A DNA stretch of 64,000 bases from assembly GCF_000276665.1 (NCBI RefSeq), contig NW_004955436.1:20939371-21003370 (forward strand), read 5' to 3'. Below, piece by piece: positions 19,901 to 30,030 of the stretch. The DNA comes from Chinchilla lanigera. Its lineage: Eukaryota; Chordata; Mammalia; Rodentia; Chinchillidae. Under the pieces are notes generated by a model. It ran no database searches. It saw only the letters and a list, made by a program, of their open reading frames with translations, and had not been told where the DNA came from. The position numbers and the translations under genes were made by a program. The first letter of the stretch is position 1. Each line of letters begins with the position of its first letter.

Positions 19901-20469
19901 TTTTCGTTATTTCCAATCATAGCAAGTGAGCCCTGACCTCCCTCTGTTTCTCAGTAGCATATCTCCACATTGCTGTTTCTGTCGCGCTGAGGCTGATAAA
20001 CAACTAGATCAGCAATCGGTGGCACAGACTGGCGCCTGCTCAGGCTGCTCAGGGCTTCCCAGGCGGGGGTGGGTGACTGAGCACACGCTGGGTGTCCGCA
20101 GCGCCCCGTGCTGGGGCTGCCCCGGGGTGACTGCTTCTCCCCTCTGCATCTGAAGTGGTCTCTGTAACTCCGAGGCCTGGTCATCTCTTTCCCACTTTTT
20201 CCGGCTAGCTGTGGCCTACACTGGCCGGCTGCTCATTTTCTACGTGGGTAACAATAATCAGGAGATGTTTGGGGTCCAGCTAAACTCCCGGGGCCTCCCA
20301 GGACTCCTCAGGCTGGAGACAGACCCAGTGTGGGATGGGGTCTCCTCCCCAGCACTGAAGGCTCTGTGAGCCTTGAGCCTCCTGTGTGAACCGCACACTC
20401 ACGACCACACAGGCGCAGACCCGCAACTGTGCCTGTGGGCACAGTTGACTGCTGGGAATTTGAAGATTT
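19901..20469. other. unique, moderately GC-rich
   Basis: No repeat recognised; short frames at 19926-20184 lack any family signature. Confidence 0.35.
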
Positions 20470-20570
20470 TAGGCTCCAGGGTTTGGTACTATGACTCTTG
20501 GGCAAGTTGCGTCACCTCAATCAGCCTCAGTCTCATTTAAAACACAGGTGGGTGAGGTGGCGTCAGCTCC
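20470..20570 (+). mobile_element. MIR fragment
   Basis: CTCTTGGGCAAGTTGCGTCACC followed by CAGCCTCAGTCTCATTTAAAAC matches the MIR central core in the sense direction. Confidence 0.55.
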
Positions 20571-20782
20571 AAAATCCGGAGGCAAAAGAATTTGTTCCTT
20601 TTCTTCCCACCAGCTGTGAGCATTGTGATGCTTCTGAACAGCACATATCGTGGTTGTCATGGTTGCAGCTGACTTTTTCCCATTTGGAGTAATAAAAAGC
20701 TGTATTTTCCTGGGGTCTTGCTCAGGGGAGAGACTGTCCCTGCTGGTTTGCAGTTGAGTATCAGCGTCCATTAAAATGAGTT

Positions 20783-20920
20783 CTTGCCAGATGTGGACCC
20801 AGCACTTGGGAGGCTCAGGCAAGAGGACTGCTGCAAGTTTGAAGCCAATCTGGGCTCTATAGTGAGTTCAAGACAAGCCTAAACTGTGTAGTAAGACCTT
20901 GTAAAAAAAATAAATAAAAC
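20783..20920 (+). mobile_element. B1 SINE, dup form, 5'-shortened
   Basis: GCCAGATGTGGACCCAGCAC lacks the 'gcctgtaat' block. CTGGGCTCTATAGTGAGTTC and GCCTAAACTGTGTAG give the duplicated units. Confidence 0.85.
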
Positions 20921-21023
20921 GAGTAGTTTCTGAGTGATGCTAAGTTTATCACAGTCTGTAACTAAGATACTAGAATTTTTTTTTCTGATTTAAAACAAAG
21001 AGTTAAATATGAACTGTTAAGAT

Positions 21024-21150
21024 TGGGTGTGGTGGTGCATGCCTGTAATCCCAGCACTAGGGAGGCTGAGGCAGGAGGATCGCTGTGAGTTTAAGGCCAG
21101 CCTGAGCTACATAGTGAGCCCCTGACTCAAGAAAAGAAAAAAAAATATGA
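21024..21150 (+). mobile_element. B1 SINE, no internal duplication
   Basis: GATTGGGTGTGGTGGTGCATGCC, a single CCAGCCTGAGCTACATAG unit and AGCCCCTGACTCAAGAAAAG. Confidence 0.92.
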
Positions 21151-21685
21151 ACTGTTAAAATTATAGGACTTCATAAGTAGTAAACTTTCTCCGTAGTCCT
21201 AATTCCCAGAGATAACCATTCTGAGCAGTAGGCATGTCATGGAGCAATTTGAAAATCAAGGCTGTTGCCTAACTTTCAGTACCTCAGTTGCTATTTCCCT
21301 TCTGGGAGGGGAGAGCCGCAGTGAAATGCAGGTACGTTCCTTGGGCAGGCAGCTGAAGGGCCTGAAACTCTCTGTTAGCTGCTCACGTTTGGACTTACTT
21401 GGAATTTGGTGAGTGAATGAAATCCTAGAAGAGAACTGAAAACGTTGTGGTTGAACAAACGCTGACATTTTATCCGCCTTCCTTTCACTCTTTACAATAA
21501 CATCTCAAGTGTGTGTTCCCCCGAGTCCTTTCTCAGCAAAATTGCGTTGTGCTGACTGATGGTCGGTCCCCCTGTCCTGCTTGTTTTCTATACAGCAGAA
21601 CAGAAGCTTGGCTCACGTGATTTTTGCATTGCCTCAGATTACGACATTACATAGGAAAAGCTAAAGTTTTGGTGTAGACTAGAAA
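21151..21685. other. unique sequence
   Basis: No repeat or exon recognised. Confidence 0.35.
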
Positions 21686-21700
21686 GCAATTCTTAGTGTT

Positions 21701-21858
21701 TTACTTTTCTTTTTTTATCTTTCTGAGACAGGGTCTCACTGTGCAGTTCAGCCTGGCCTTGAGCTCACTTTGTAGCCCAGGCTGGTCTCAAACTTGCAAC
21801 CATTCTCCTGCCTCAGCCTCCCAAGTGCTGGGATTACAAGTGTGTGCCACTACGCCTG
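21701..21858 (-). mobile_element. B1 SINE, dup form, with 15-bp TSD
   Basis: GCAATTCTTAGTGTT at 21686-21700 and 21859-21873 flanks the element perfectly. Both units are intact (CTGTGCAGTTCAGCCTGGCC, then 'agcccaggctggtctcaaac'), as is the promoter half. Confidence 0.96.
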
Positions 21859-21873
21859 GCAATTCTTAGTGTT

Positions 21874-22809
21874 GAAGCATTCTGGTAACTTTAGGCTGCC
21901 TCAAAAATGCCAGGAGTTGCTTCATTAAAAATTTTTTTCTTCTTTTTACCTCCTACTGAGTGTAGAAAGAAATATTCTTTAATTTCTGTAAGAAATATAT
22001 TATTATATGGCAGTCTAAATCTTTTTTTCTCTGTCCTAGCAAAACGCTTTTCCTAAAGAATTGATGTCCATTGTTACTGGACTTTGAACTCTGAAACAGG
22101 CCAGGAATAAGCATTGTAAAATTCTGCTTTGTTTTTTTGTTGCTTGCTTGTGTTATTAATTAAATTCAGAAATGGGGCTTCGCCTGCCGGTCCCGGGACT
22201 TGGAGCTCTGCCTGGGGTTACAGTTCTGCCTCTTTGCCCGCACTGAGGGATGCCCTTATAAAAGGGACCTCAGCCATAGAACTGAGGACCCCATTACTGC
22301 CCGGATCACAGAATGCTACTAGTTGCAGATGGAGAGATGCAATTTGACATTGCAGAACCGGGCGAGGGTATCACCCTGTGCATTTCAGGGAAAGCATTCT
22401 TCCCGTAATAGCCACGACGAGGCGAGAGACCATGTGTTGCTAAAAACATGGCTGGAGTTTTAAAAACAGCGAATCTGGAATCTGTTAGTATGTGTGCAAA
22501 GCATGTTTTTGGTTTGTTAGTTGTGTGACTGAATTCCCGCCGAGAAGCTTCCAGTGTCACAGGGCTCCGCTCCCTCACTGCGCGGCCCCAGTCCTGTCTT
22601 GGAGCTGGCGCCGAGGCACCATCCTCACGTGTGTCACCTCCCTGCCGCATGGCGACGCGCCTGCATGTGTTTCTCTCTTTCCAAAAGCCATAGGGATCAC
22701 GTTAGACAGAAACTGCGGCCTGAGTTTTGTCCTCCTCCTAACAACAGGTTTCCTAGCTCCCACGTCATTAAAAATTCACGCTTCCCTCTGTGATTTCCAG
22801 TTTCCCACT
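21874..22809. other. unique sequence
   Basis: No repeat recognised; 22540-22660 is GC-richer with scattered CpGs. Frames there (22306-22821) have no recognised product. Confidence 0.35.
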
Positions 22810-22924
22810 GTATTTCTTTAATCACCTTTCTGCTGGTGAACATTGGGCTATTTTTCCATTTTGACCATTGCAAATCACGGTGCAGTGAACACCCTTCGAT
22901 ACATTCCGTTGTCTAATAGTTCTT
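22810..22924 (-). mobile_element. old LINE-1 fragment
   Basis: 'gctggtgaacattgggctatttttcc' and 'ttgcaaatcacggtgcagtgaacaccctt' match the reverse complement of the L1 ORF2 3' end / 3' UTR junction. Confidence 0.6.
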
Positions 22925-23037
22925 CATTTTTTCTTTCAGGGTCTCGCTGGGTGGCCCATGTTGGCCTTGAACTCAAGGTCCTTCTGTCTTAGCTTTCCCA
23001 GTTTTGTGATTTGAAGGCATGTGCTACCCTGCCTGGC
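22925..23037 (-). mobile_element. B1 SINE, old
   Basis: TCTTTCAGGGTCTCGCTGGG, GTTGGCCTTGAACTCAAGG and GTGCTACCCTGCCTGGC. It sits directly left of a younger B1. Confidence 0.75.
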
Positions 23038-23045
23038 TTGGTACA

Positions 23046-23200
23046 TTTTTTTTTTTTTTTTTTTGAGACAGGGTTGCGCTATGTATCTCAGGCTGGCCTT
23101 GAACTCACTATGTAGCCCAGGCTGGCCTGAAACTCAGGGCAATCCTCCTGCCTCAGCTTCCCGAGTGCTAGTATTACAGGGGTGTGCCACTATTCCTGGA
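23046..23200 (-). mobile_element. B1 SINE, dup form
   Basis: Poly-T, GAGACAGGGTTGCGCTATG, units 'tctcaggctggccttgaactcactatgtag' and 'cccaggctggcctgaaactcagg', then CCCGAGTGCTAGTATTACAG. Confidence 0.93.
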
Positions 23201-23502
23201 GGAGCACGTTCTTTTTAATATCTAGCATTACTGTATGGTGATTCTTTCAAGAGGGTAGATTCATTTTGGAGCAGCTGACAGTTCTATGACAACATCTGTG
23301 TTCGGAAACTCTTCAGAAATTCTAATTGTGGCACAGAGTAAGAGTTTCTAGATCTATTGCTATGATAAATATCTTCAGATCATTAATTTGAAGGGTGATC
23401 TTTATCTGGATATATCAGTCTCTGGGTATCTGTGTATGTATGTGTGTCACTAGCAGTTTACCTTTTTAGTTTATAACCAGAAAACTACATTAGATGTGAT
23501 TC

Positions 23503-23576
23503 CCCCCCCTTGTGTTGATACTCAAACACAGGACCTCACACTTGTGATTTATTGCTGAGCTGTATTCCTAGCCCCA
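23503..23576 (-). mobile_element. ID SINE, old
   Basis: 'gatactcaaacacaggacctcacac' (B-box side) and TTGCTGAGCTGTATTCCTAGC (A-box side). Confidence 0.7.
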
Positions 23577-23744
23577 GGATGCAAATTTCAAATTGTGTTT
23601 AGTTCTGGTAGATTACTTTTGTGAACCTTTAGTTAAATAAGCATGTTTGATTCTTCATTGACACCCCGCCCCCAGGTCATAATTGCTGGGAGTTTTGACT
23701 GTTTAAAACCGGTTTGTCAGTCTGGTTACCCTAACCTGTTTCTT

Positions 23745-23893
23745 TTTTATTTTTTTGGGACAAGGTCTTGCTATATATAGTTCAGGCTGACTTTGAACTC
23801 ACTATGTAGCCCAGGCTTGCCTTGAACTTGCAGAGATCCTCCTGCGTCAGCCTCCCAAGTGCTGTGATGACAGACATGTGTCATCAGCCTTCC
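23745..23893 (-). mobile_element. B1 SINE, dup form
   Basis: TTTTGGGACAAGGTCTTGC, two units around 'cactatgtagcccaggcttgcc', and GTGCTGTGATGACAGACATG. Confidence 0.88.
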
Positions 23894-24192
23894 TGTTTCA
23901 GCCTCTATCAAGGTAGTGGCACTGGGGCCAAGTCGTGAATGCTCTCGGATTCCCTGAACCCTCATCCCTTGTCCGTGCATTCCCTCGGCCTCGTGTACCT
24001 ACCTTTCCTAGAGCACCTGAAAGTCACGAGCTCGTGATTCTTTCTTTCCTGGGTGTCCTTGCCGATGAAGCGTCCTATTGCTCAGTTGGTGCTCAGTGAG
24101 ATACAGGAAGTGTTAGGTAACACCGCCGTCTATATCTTGAGTCAGAAGAACCCAGGGCTTCACCGGGGAGGAGCTCAATCTCAAGGAAGAAG

Positions 24193-24275
24193 TGTTACGG
24201 TTTAATTCACTGGGGTGGGTGCCTAGCGTGGATGTGAAAGTCTTGGGTTCCATCCCCAATGCTGATAAAAATCAA
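24193..24275 (+). mobile_element. ID SINE, old
   Basis: 'cggtttaattcactgggg' (decayed A-box) and CTTGGGTTCCATCCCCAATGC (B-box), with a GATAAAAATC tail. Confidence 0.55.
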
Positions 24276-24663
24276 CGGTGCAAAAAGGTTTTAATTAAAG
24301 GAGCAATAGGATTATATCTCTCATTAAAAAGATGAAGTATCAGTCACGAGTCGGATGAAATAGACAACTGAGGCAGGAGTTGAAAGACAAATCAGGATGT
24401 AGGGAAAGTGGTCTGGCTCCCATTTGTATAGGTGACGATAGGAAAATGCAGGAGACGCTTGTTAGCATAGAAGCTACCAGCGTTGGAAATGATCGGGTTC
24501 AACATCCATCCATTCATTCAGCCAAGATGCCAATCAGGCCTCGGCGGTCAGGTGCAGAGGACAGCCTTGAGCCAGCGGTGCTGAGCAGGTTGGGAGAGGA
24601 GGTGAGCTCAAGGATGATTGCGCAGCGTTAGAAACTGTAACGCCGGGGAGAAGGAACGGGTGT
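24276..24663. other. unique sequence
   Basis: No repeat or exon recognised. Confidence 0.35.
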
Positions 24664-24848
24664 TTTTTTGCTTACTTTTGCACTGTGGGGGTCTGAATCC
24701 AGGTCTGTGCCTGCCCTGAGCCGCATCCCCGGCCCTTTATATAGAAACCGAGTCTTGCGAAGTTGCCGGGTCACCCAGGCTGAGCTTGAACTTGTGACCC
24801 TCCTGCCTTGGAGCGCTGAGAACACAGGCGCGCGTCACCACACCGGCT
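24664..24848 (-). mobile_element. B1-dID composite SINE
   Basis: The dID half is GGGGGTCTGAATCCAGGTC ... GAGCCGCATCCCCGGCCC. The B1 half is TCACCCAGGCTGAGCTTGAAC ... AGGCGCGCGTCACCACACCGG. Confidence 0.8.
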
Positions 24849-25072
24849 GGGGAACTGGTTTTGTCGGACAGTTTTGTTGGCTTTTGGACTTCTCGGCTCC
24901 AAGCTGTCAGAGGCTATTCTGCGGGATGTTGGTTGGCAAGAGGAGCTTTTCTGGGGGCTTAATAAGTGCGGAGGGGAGAGTGGGAGCTCAGAAAAGAAAA
25001 AAAAAAAAAAAAAAAAACTGCAAAGGATTAGATCCAGAGCCCCTGGGAAGTTGAGATAATCTTGCTGTGGCG

Positions 25073-25120
25073 GGAGTTTCCGGAAGCCAGGAGTTTCCGG
25101 AAGCCAGGAGTTTCCGGAAG
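25073..25120. repeat. 17-bp tandem repeat with TTTCCGGAAG core
   Basis: GGAGTTTCCGGAAGCCA is repeated at 25073, 25090 and 25107 (third copy partial). Each unit contains the palindrome TTCCGGAA, which includes the ETS-family core GGAA on both strands. The copies are identical over their shared length. Confidence 0.95.
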
Positions 25121-25351
25121 TCCTCCTTTCCAGCGGGGTCAGCGTCCGAGGGGTGGGAATGAACACTGAATCTGTGAGAGAAAAGGGAGGACAGAAAACA
25201 GTCAGAATGAGAGAAGACGGAAAGCTCAGTTACTCCTAATTTTATTAGACTCCTCTCTTACCTTCCCCTCTACTCCCCTCCCTCTGTGCTTGAGGGGCTG
25301 TTGAAACCAGGGCCACACCGAGTTACACCCCCAGTCTTACTCCACTTTTCT

Positions 25352-25459
25352 TTGGTACCAGGGTCTTGCCGTGTAACCCAGGCTAGCCTTGACCTTGCAG
25401 TGATCCTCCTGACTCAGCCTCCCAAGCGCTCTGATGACAGCCCTGTGTCACCACGCCCG
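25352..25459 (-). mobile_element. B1 SINE, no internal duplication, 16-bp TSD
   Basis: CTTACTCCACTTTTCT at 25336-25351 and 25460-25475 is a perfect TSD. The body has one CCCAGGCTAGCCTTGACC unit. Although it lacks the duplication, its TSD is intact. Confidence 0.92.
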
Positions 25460-25929
25460 CTTACTCCACTTTTCTGAGTAGGTTTCTGGGATGATTGCCT
25501 GTGCCTATCACCTGTTTAGATGTTGCTTTTTTTTTCCTACCCAGATGTGACTGACACTTAAATCATTTTGAGTAAAGCTGCATGGCTTCACCCTGTCAGC
25601 TGCCTTAAGAGAAAGACAGGGTCCCCCAAAAGAGCGGGAGGAAACGCTGCCCCCGGTTGCCTTTGGGCTCATGCCCCAACATCAGCCTGGTCTCCTGCCA
25701 CTGCTCTGCCCGGCAGCTCTTGGATGTGGCAACAAATGCACGGGACAGTTCATTAAAACGAATCCTCATTCTCTAGCTCAGCCAGGTGATGACGATCTGT
25801 CCGCCTGCTATCTGCATGTCTGGCTGCTTCTGTTTCTCTGGAAGACGCTGGTTAATGCAGATTCCCATGTGTAACTGCAGTGAAAGTTGTGTTTTCTCTC
25901 TGCTAAGACTGTTCATCCCTGATTTGATT

Positions 25930-26097
25930 TTTTTCTTTCCCTACACTGGGGGTTGAACCAGGGACTTTGCACAGAGCTGCGTCTGCAGCACTGTTTTGAG
26001 ATAGGATGTTGCAAAGTCACTAAGTGGCCCAAGCTGGGCTCAAACTCAGCCTCCTGAAGTGCTAGGATCACAGGTTCCACCAGCGCGCCTTGCTCCA
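25930..26097 (-). mobile_element. B1-dID composite SINE
   Basis: dID half: CTGGGGGTTGAACCAGGGAC. B1 half: TTTTGAGATAGGATGTTGC, GGCCCAAGCTGGGCTCAAAC, GTGCTAGGATCACAGG. Confidence 0.8.
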
Positions 26098-26625
26098 TCT
26101 CTGAGCCTTTGAGTGTCCCCTACTCAGGACGCTGGCTGGTCCCGCTCTAGCGCAGTCAGGGCCCTGCGTGTGCCTGCCTTACGCCTTCTCCTTGTGTTGT
26201 TGGCATGGGGACCTGTTTCCCCACACTATACCGCCAGCTTCTTGCAAGCTTGGACTTGCTCCTACTGGCCTGTGCAGGGAGGCCGGGTTTGCAGCCTCCT
26301 AGGCTGTGAGAATTTGTCCTTTGTGTCTGTCGGGGACAGAGTCTAGTTCGTACCTGACTCTTACCCACGATGCTAGCAAAGAAGTGAAACAGAAAAGCAG
26401 TGACTGAGAAGCCTGGGGAGACACCTCTGATCAGAAGCTTCAGGAGAGGTGGAGGGGACATCATTTGTGTCTCCTGAGTTGCAGCCTTGTGCTGAATGGT
26501 AGGTGTGAAATACGGTGAACTGGAACACCGAAGTCAAACATGATCGATTTAGCCTTTGTTTTCTGATTTGTCAGATAGTTATGGTGTGACTTCATCCAGA
26601 AAAAGTCAGACTTTTATTTAGTTAG
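26098..26625. other. unique sequence
   Basis: No repeat or supported exon. Confidence 0.35.
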
Positions 26626-26775
26626 CTTGGTTTTTTGAGACAGGGTTATTCTATGTAGTGCAGGCTGCCCTTGAATTTACCGTGTAGCCCAGACTGTCCT
26701 TGAACTCACAGCAATCCTCCTGCCTCAGGCTCCTGAGTGCTGAGATTATAGATATGCGTCACCACACATGGTAGA
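26626..26775 (-). mobile_element. B1 SINE, dup form
   Basis: TTTTTTGAGACAGGGTTATTC, units around 'accgtgtagcccagactgtcc', and GTGCTGAGATTATAG. Confidence 0.9.
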
Positions 26776-26904
26776 CTTTAAAATATTTAATAGAGATATT
26801 TTTAAGAAAATACAATAGCCCTGAGAGGAAAAAGAAATGCTTACAACTATGAACATTTTTGTTTAGGTTTAAGTATCCTCATTGTAGTATCTTTTGATGT
26901 AATT

Positions 26905-27140
26905 AATTCTGCATTATTTTAATATCTGCATGTGATTCCACTAGAGGGAAATATACATTATTTAACAAATTCCCTTCTTATTGGGCATTTCTTTCTCTTT
27001 GCTTTTCTAAACATGAGCTTAGCGTTTCTAAACATATCTGCACATGTACTTTGTATATTTGACTGTTATTTCCTAAAATACATTGCTAGGAGTAAAATTT
27101 TCCTGAACCTTCTAGAAGTGTTTCATCAATATATATTAAT
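26905..27140 (-). mobile_element. old LINE-1 fragment
   Basis: ATTTAACAAATTCCCTTC, TTATTGGGCATTTC, 'catgtactttgtatatttgac' and 'cctaaaatacattgctaggagtaaaattttc' follow the reverse L1M ORF2 end / 3' UTR in order. Confidence 0.65.
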
Positions 27141-27254
27141 TTCAGGAATGCATAAGAATTGGAATTCTTTCTTTTTCTTTTTCTCTTTTTTAAAATGTTA
27201 TTTCTGCCCCATGAGAAAGTGTGATATTCTTCTTCTAGTTTGTTGGTTTGGTTT

Positions 27255-27403
27255 TTGTCTTTTTGAGACAGGGACTCCCTGTGCAGTTTAGGCTGGCCTT
27301 GAGCTTACTTTGTAGCCCAGGCTGGTCTCTAACTCGCAGTGATCCTCCTGCCTCAGCCTCCCGAGTGCTGGGATTACAGAGGTGTACCACCATGCTCTTC
27401 TCT
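27255..27403 (-). mobile_element. B1 SINE, dup form
   Basis: CTTTTTGAGACAGGGACTCC, units 'gtttaggctggccttgagcttactttgtag' and 'cccaggctggtctctaactcgc', then CCCGAGTGCTGGGATTACAG. Confidence 0.93.
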
Positions 27404-27409
27404 CCGTTC

Positions 27410-27504
27410 CTTCCTTCTTTCCTCCCTTCCTCCCTCCCTCCCTCCCTCCCTTTCTCTCTTTCCCTCTTTTTCTCTTTCTTTTTCTTTTTCTTTCCCTCTT
27501 TTTC

Positions 27505-27551
<47 letters not shown>

Positions 27552-27575
27552 CTCTTTCTTTCTTTTTTCTCTTTT
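27410..27575. repeat. pyrimidine microsatellite (TTCC/CTTT)n
   Basis: About 160 bases of almost pure pyrimidine, first TTCC/CTCC units, then a long (TTTC)n run. It lies at the tail side of the old minus-strand B1 that follows, so it probably grew from that A-rich tail. Confidence 0.95.
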
Positions 27576-27584
27576 CGATATAAA

Positions 27585-27690
27585 GTCTCCCTTTGATTCC
27601 AGATGGGCCTAAACTCATTAATGTAGCCTAAGTTGACCTTGAACTCATGGTGATCCTCCTGCCTCAGTCTTCTTAAGTGCTGAAATGTAT
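27585..27690 (-). mobile_element. B1 SINE, old
   Basis: 'aagtctccctttgattccag', 'taagttgaccttgaactcatgg' and CCTGCCTCAGTCTTC. The promoter end is lost. Confidence 0.65.
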
Positions 27691-27699
27691 ATTTAAAAC

Positions 27700-29160
27700 A
27701 GGTACAGGTTCATGCCTGACTGATTTCTTTTTTCTCCTAATACAGTTTGCATTTTTCTTGAGTCTGGAATATTCTGAATAAGACCTTGTTCAACCCATTA
27801 CACTATTAGTGATTCTACTGGAAAAGATTAATAGTCATTGTATATCATGCTTGTTTGAACAAAATGCTCAAGCATGTGACATAAGAGTAGCCAGTCTTGC
27901 AGCTTTCACGAGTGAGTCACTTATTTGTTTGAAATGAGACAACACGCCTGAATTTTCTCAAAGTAACCATAATATGGTTTATAAGACCAAAAGACCGGCC
28001 CTAGTCTGAATCTACGGGAGGTTAAACCACATTATGTTTATTGTTATAGCGTGTGAAACTGTGACAAATAATACAACTATCAGTTCAAAATAATTGTCTC
28101 TCAAGAGCCAGGATCATAGTCTTTCAGTTTGTACCATAATGTGTCTTTGCAAAGAAATGTTAAAAAATTAATATTGTGGCCTCCCACTGGATTTTTCTCA
28201 GGGATTGCAATTAAACTGCACTAGTACTGTGATTTAATGAAAATCCAGAAACCTTGTAGAACAGAAAGAAACCTAAGAAAGCTGTTTTTACTTACTTCTT
28301 TTTTTTTTTGGTGGAGGATGGTTTTTGGTTGTTTATAAAGGTAGATTTTCTGATCTAAAAAAGAAAATGTGATTTATCTTAAAGCTTTAAAAAAAAACAT
28401 GCTTATACTAGGAGTAAATTTGTTTCTCACTGAGATGATTTGAGGCACTTTTCTACTTATTTTCCTTTTTGCTCAGGGGCATTTGAGAAAGTCCTTGTTT
28501 CTGCCCAGAAAGTGAGGACAGAATCAGTCCTGGTTTTGCTTATCCCTGTTTACTGCAGTTGTAATAAAAGGCAAATCCATAGTAGGAGAAATGAAATTTA
28601 AGTTTTGCATGCTCAACAATTTTTATTCTGATGAAACCTCATTAAATAATTACTGGAATTGTGAAAATGTCGGGGTAATTTGCAGTAATTCCCATGGTGT
28701 TTATAAATTAAGGATTTGCCAGGGAAGTGATTCAATATTGATTTCTGTGTCTTTGGGCAGAGTTCTGTATTTTCTCCCCAACTTTTCAGGCGAGAGGTAC
28801 TCGGTTGTGAAACCATTTCTGTGTAATGAACGAGGTTCGTGAGTTCGGTTTCTCAAACACAAGTTAGAAGCATGGAGCTCAGATTCAAGGTGTCGGTCAC
28901 TGAGACCTTCCATGGCACAGCCCAGCTTAAGCTAGAAGCAGAAGAAGTACAGATAAAATGAGTGGATGGCCGAAAGCCCAGCCGGCGTGCTGCTGCAGAG
29001 CGGGAATGTGGAGGGGTGGTGCCCGCTGCTCCTCGGCCTAGAAGTTGCGGGGTGAGAAGCCACCGGCTTGTGGCCCTCAGTGTTGGGAACCCTGATGCAG
29101 CACTTTGAGTGCCCGGAGTGAGAGGGTGTGAGGTGTGTCCCGAAGAAAGGACAGCACGCA
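27700..29160. other. repeat-free AT-rich block, conserved-element candidate
   Basis: No interspersed repeat is recognised for about 1.5 kb. 27850-28260 and 28590-28830 are AT-rich with many homeodomain-like ATTA cores, for example GATTTAATG and ATTAAATAATTAC. The frames at 28591-28842 (plus) and 28701-28913 (minus) are not convincing exons. Confidence 0.4.
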
Positions 29161-29690
29161 GATGTGTGTTTCAGGAAGGGCGCGGTGGAGAGAATGATTC
29201 TCCCTCTTAATTGCCTTATTATGTTAGTTGCCTGACATAAGATTATGTTCAATTAATGTAATAGGAATGTCAGAAAGTATTTTACCGCGGACTATTTATA
29301 ATCCTTATGCTTCTCAGCCCCAGTGAGTCCTTTGTTAGATATTGTACCAGCATCTCCTTGGTTGTTCTTTGGCTGTGGAGAAATATTAATTTATAGCCAC
29401 CATTCACCACTGTTGTAAATTTATTTATGCCTTTCCTGGCCACCAAGAGAGGTATGAGGGTGGTTTAACAGAAGTGAAGAAGTCCTTACGTCCAGCGTAT
29501 TAAGCATGTTCCACTTCCGTGTCCTCTCACCCAGGGCCAGGTATGTAAATGACGAGCGGGAGTCCCGGCCCGTCCAGTGTGCACACAGGTCAGCTGCTCA
29601 GGCTTTGCACAACTGTGAACTTAGAGAAACAGGACATTTTCAAAGCCTTCCTTCTAACCCCACACCTTTTATTAGTGTGGAGTTTATCAA
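29161..29690. other. repeat-free block, second conserved-element candidate
   Basis: 29195-29460 has an even, low-repeat composition with TTCAATTAATGTAATAGG and ATTAATTTATAGCC. No exon recognised. Confidence 0.4.
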
Positions 29691-29694
29691 ATTA

Positions 29695-30030
29695 ATTTAA
29701 AATTGGATGGACCCGGCAGTCCCACTGCTGGGTGTATATTGAAAAGATTGAAAGTGCTCTGTCAAGGAGCTGTCAGCACTTCACTTCACTGCAGTGCTGT
29801 CCCTGATAACCAGAGTATGGAACCTACCTGGATGTCCATAGATGGTGCCGGTGGGGTGGGGATATTGTTACGTATGCCCACAGGGGAATGTGTATTATTC
29901 AGCCTTAGAATGAAGGAAATCCTGCTGTTTGCGCCACTGTGGAGGAACCTGGAAAATGTGGTGCTGGGGGGAATCAACCAGACACAGAAAGACAGCTGCT
30001 GTGTGAGGAATTTGAGCAGAAGGGTGGTGG
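29695..30030 (+). mobile_element. LINE-1 ORF2 3' end fragment
   Basis: 'acccggcagtcccactgctgggtgtatattg', 'aaccagagtatggaacctacctggatgtccat', 'attattcagccttagaatgaaggaaatcctgctg' and 'cagacacagaaagacagctgctgtgtgagg' run parallel to the terminal part of mammalian L1 ORF2. The frame is broken, so this is a dead fragment. Confidence 0.85.

Noticed and set aside
25073..25120. CRISPR array
   Set aside because: Units are contiguous with no unique spacers, and the genome is mammalian.
27235..27618. Lys/Glu-rich or Phe/Ser-rich frames on both strands
   Set aside because: They are translations of the pyrimidine microsatellite and B1 sequence.
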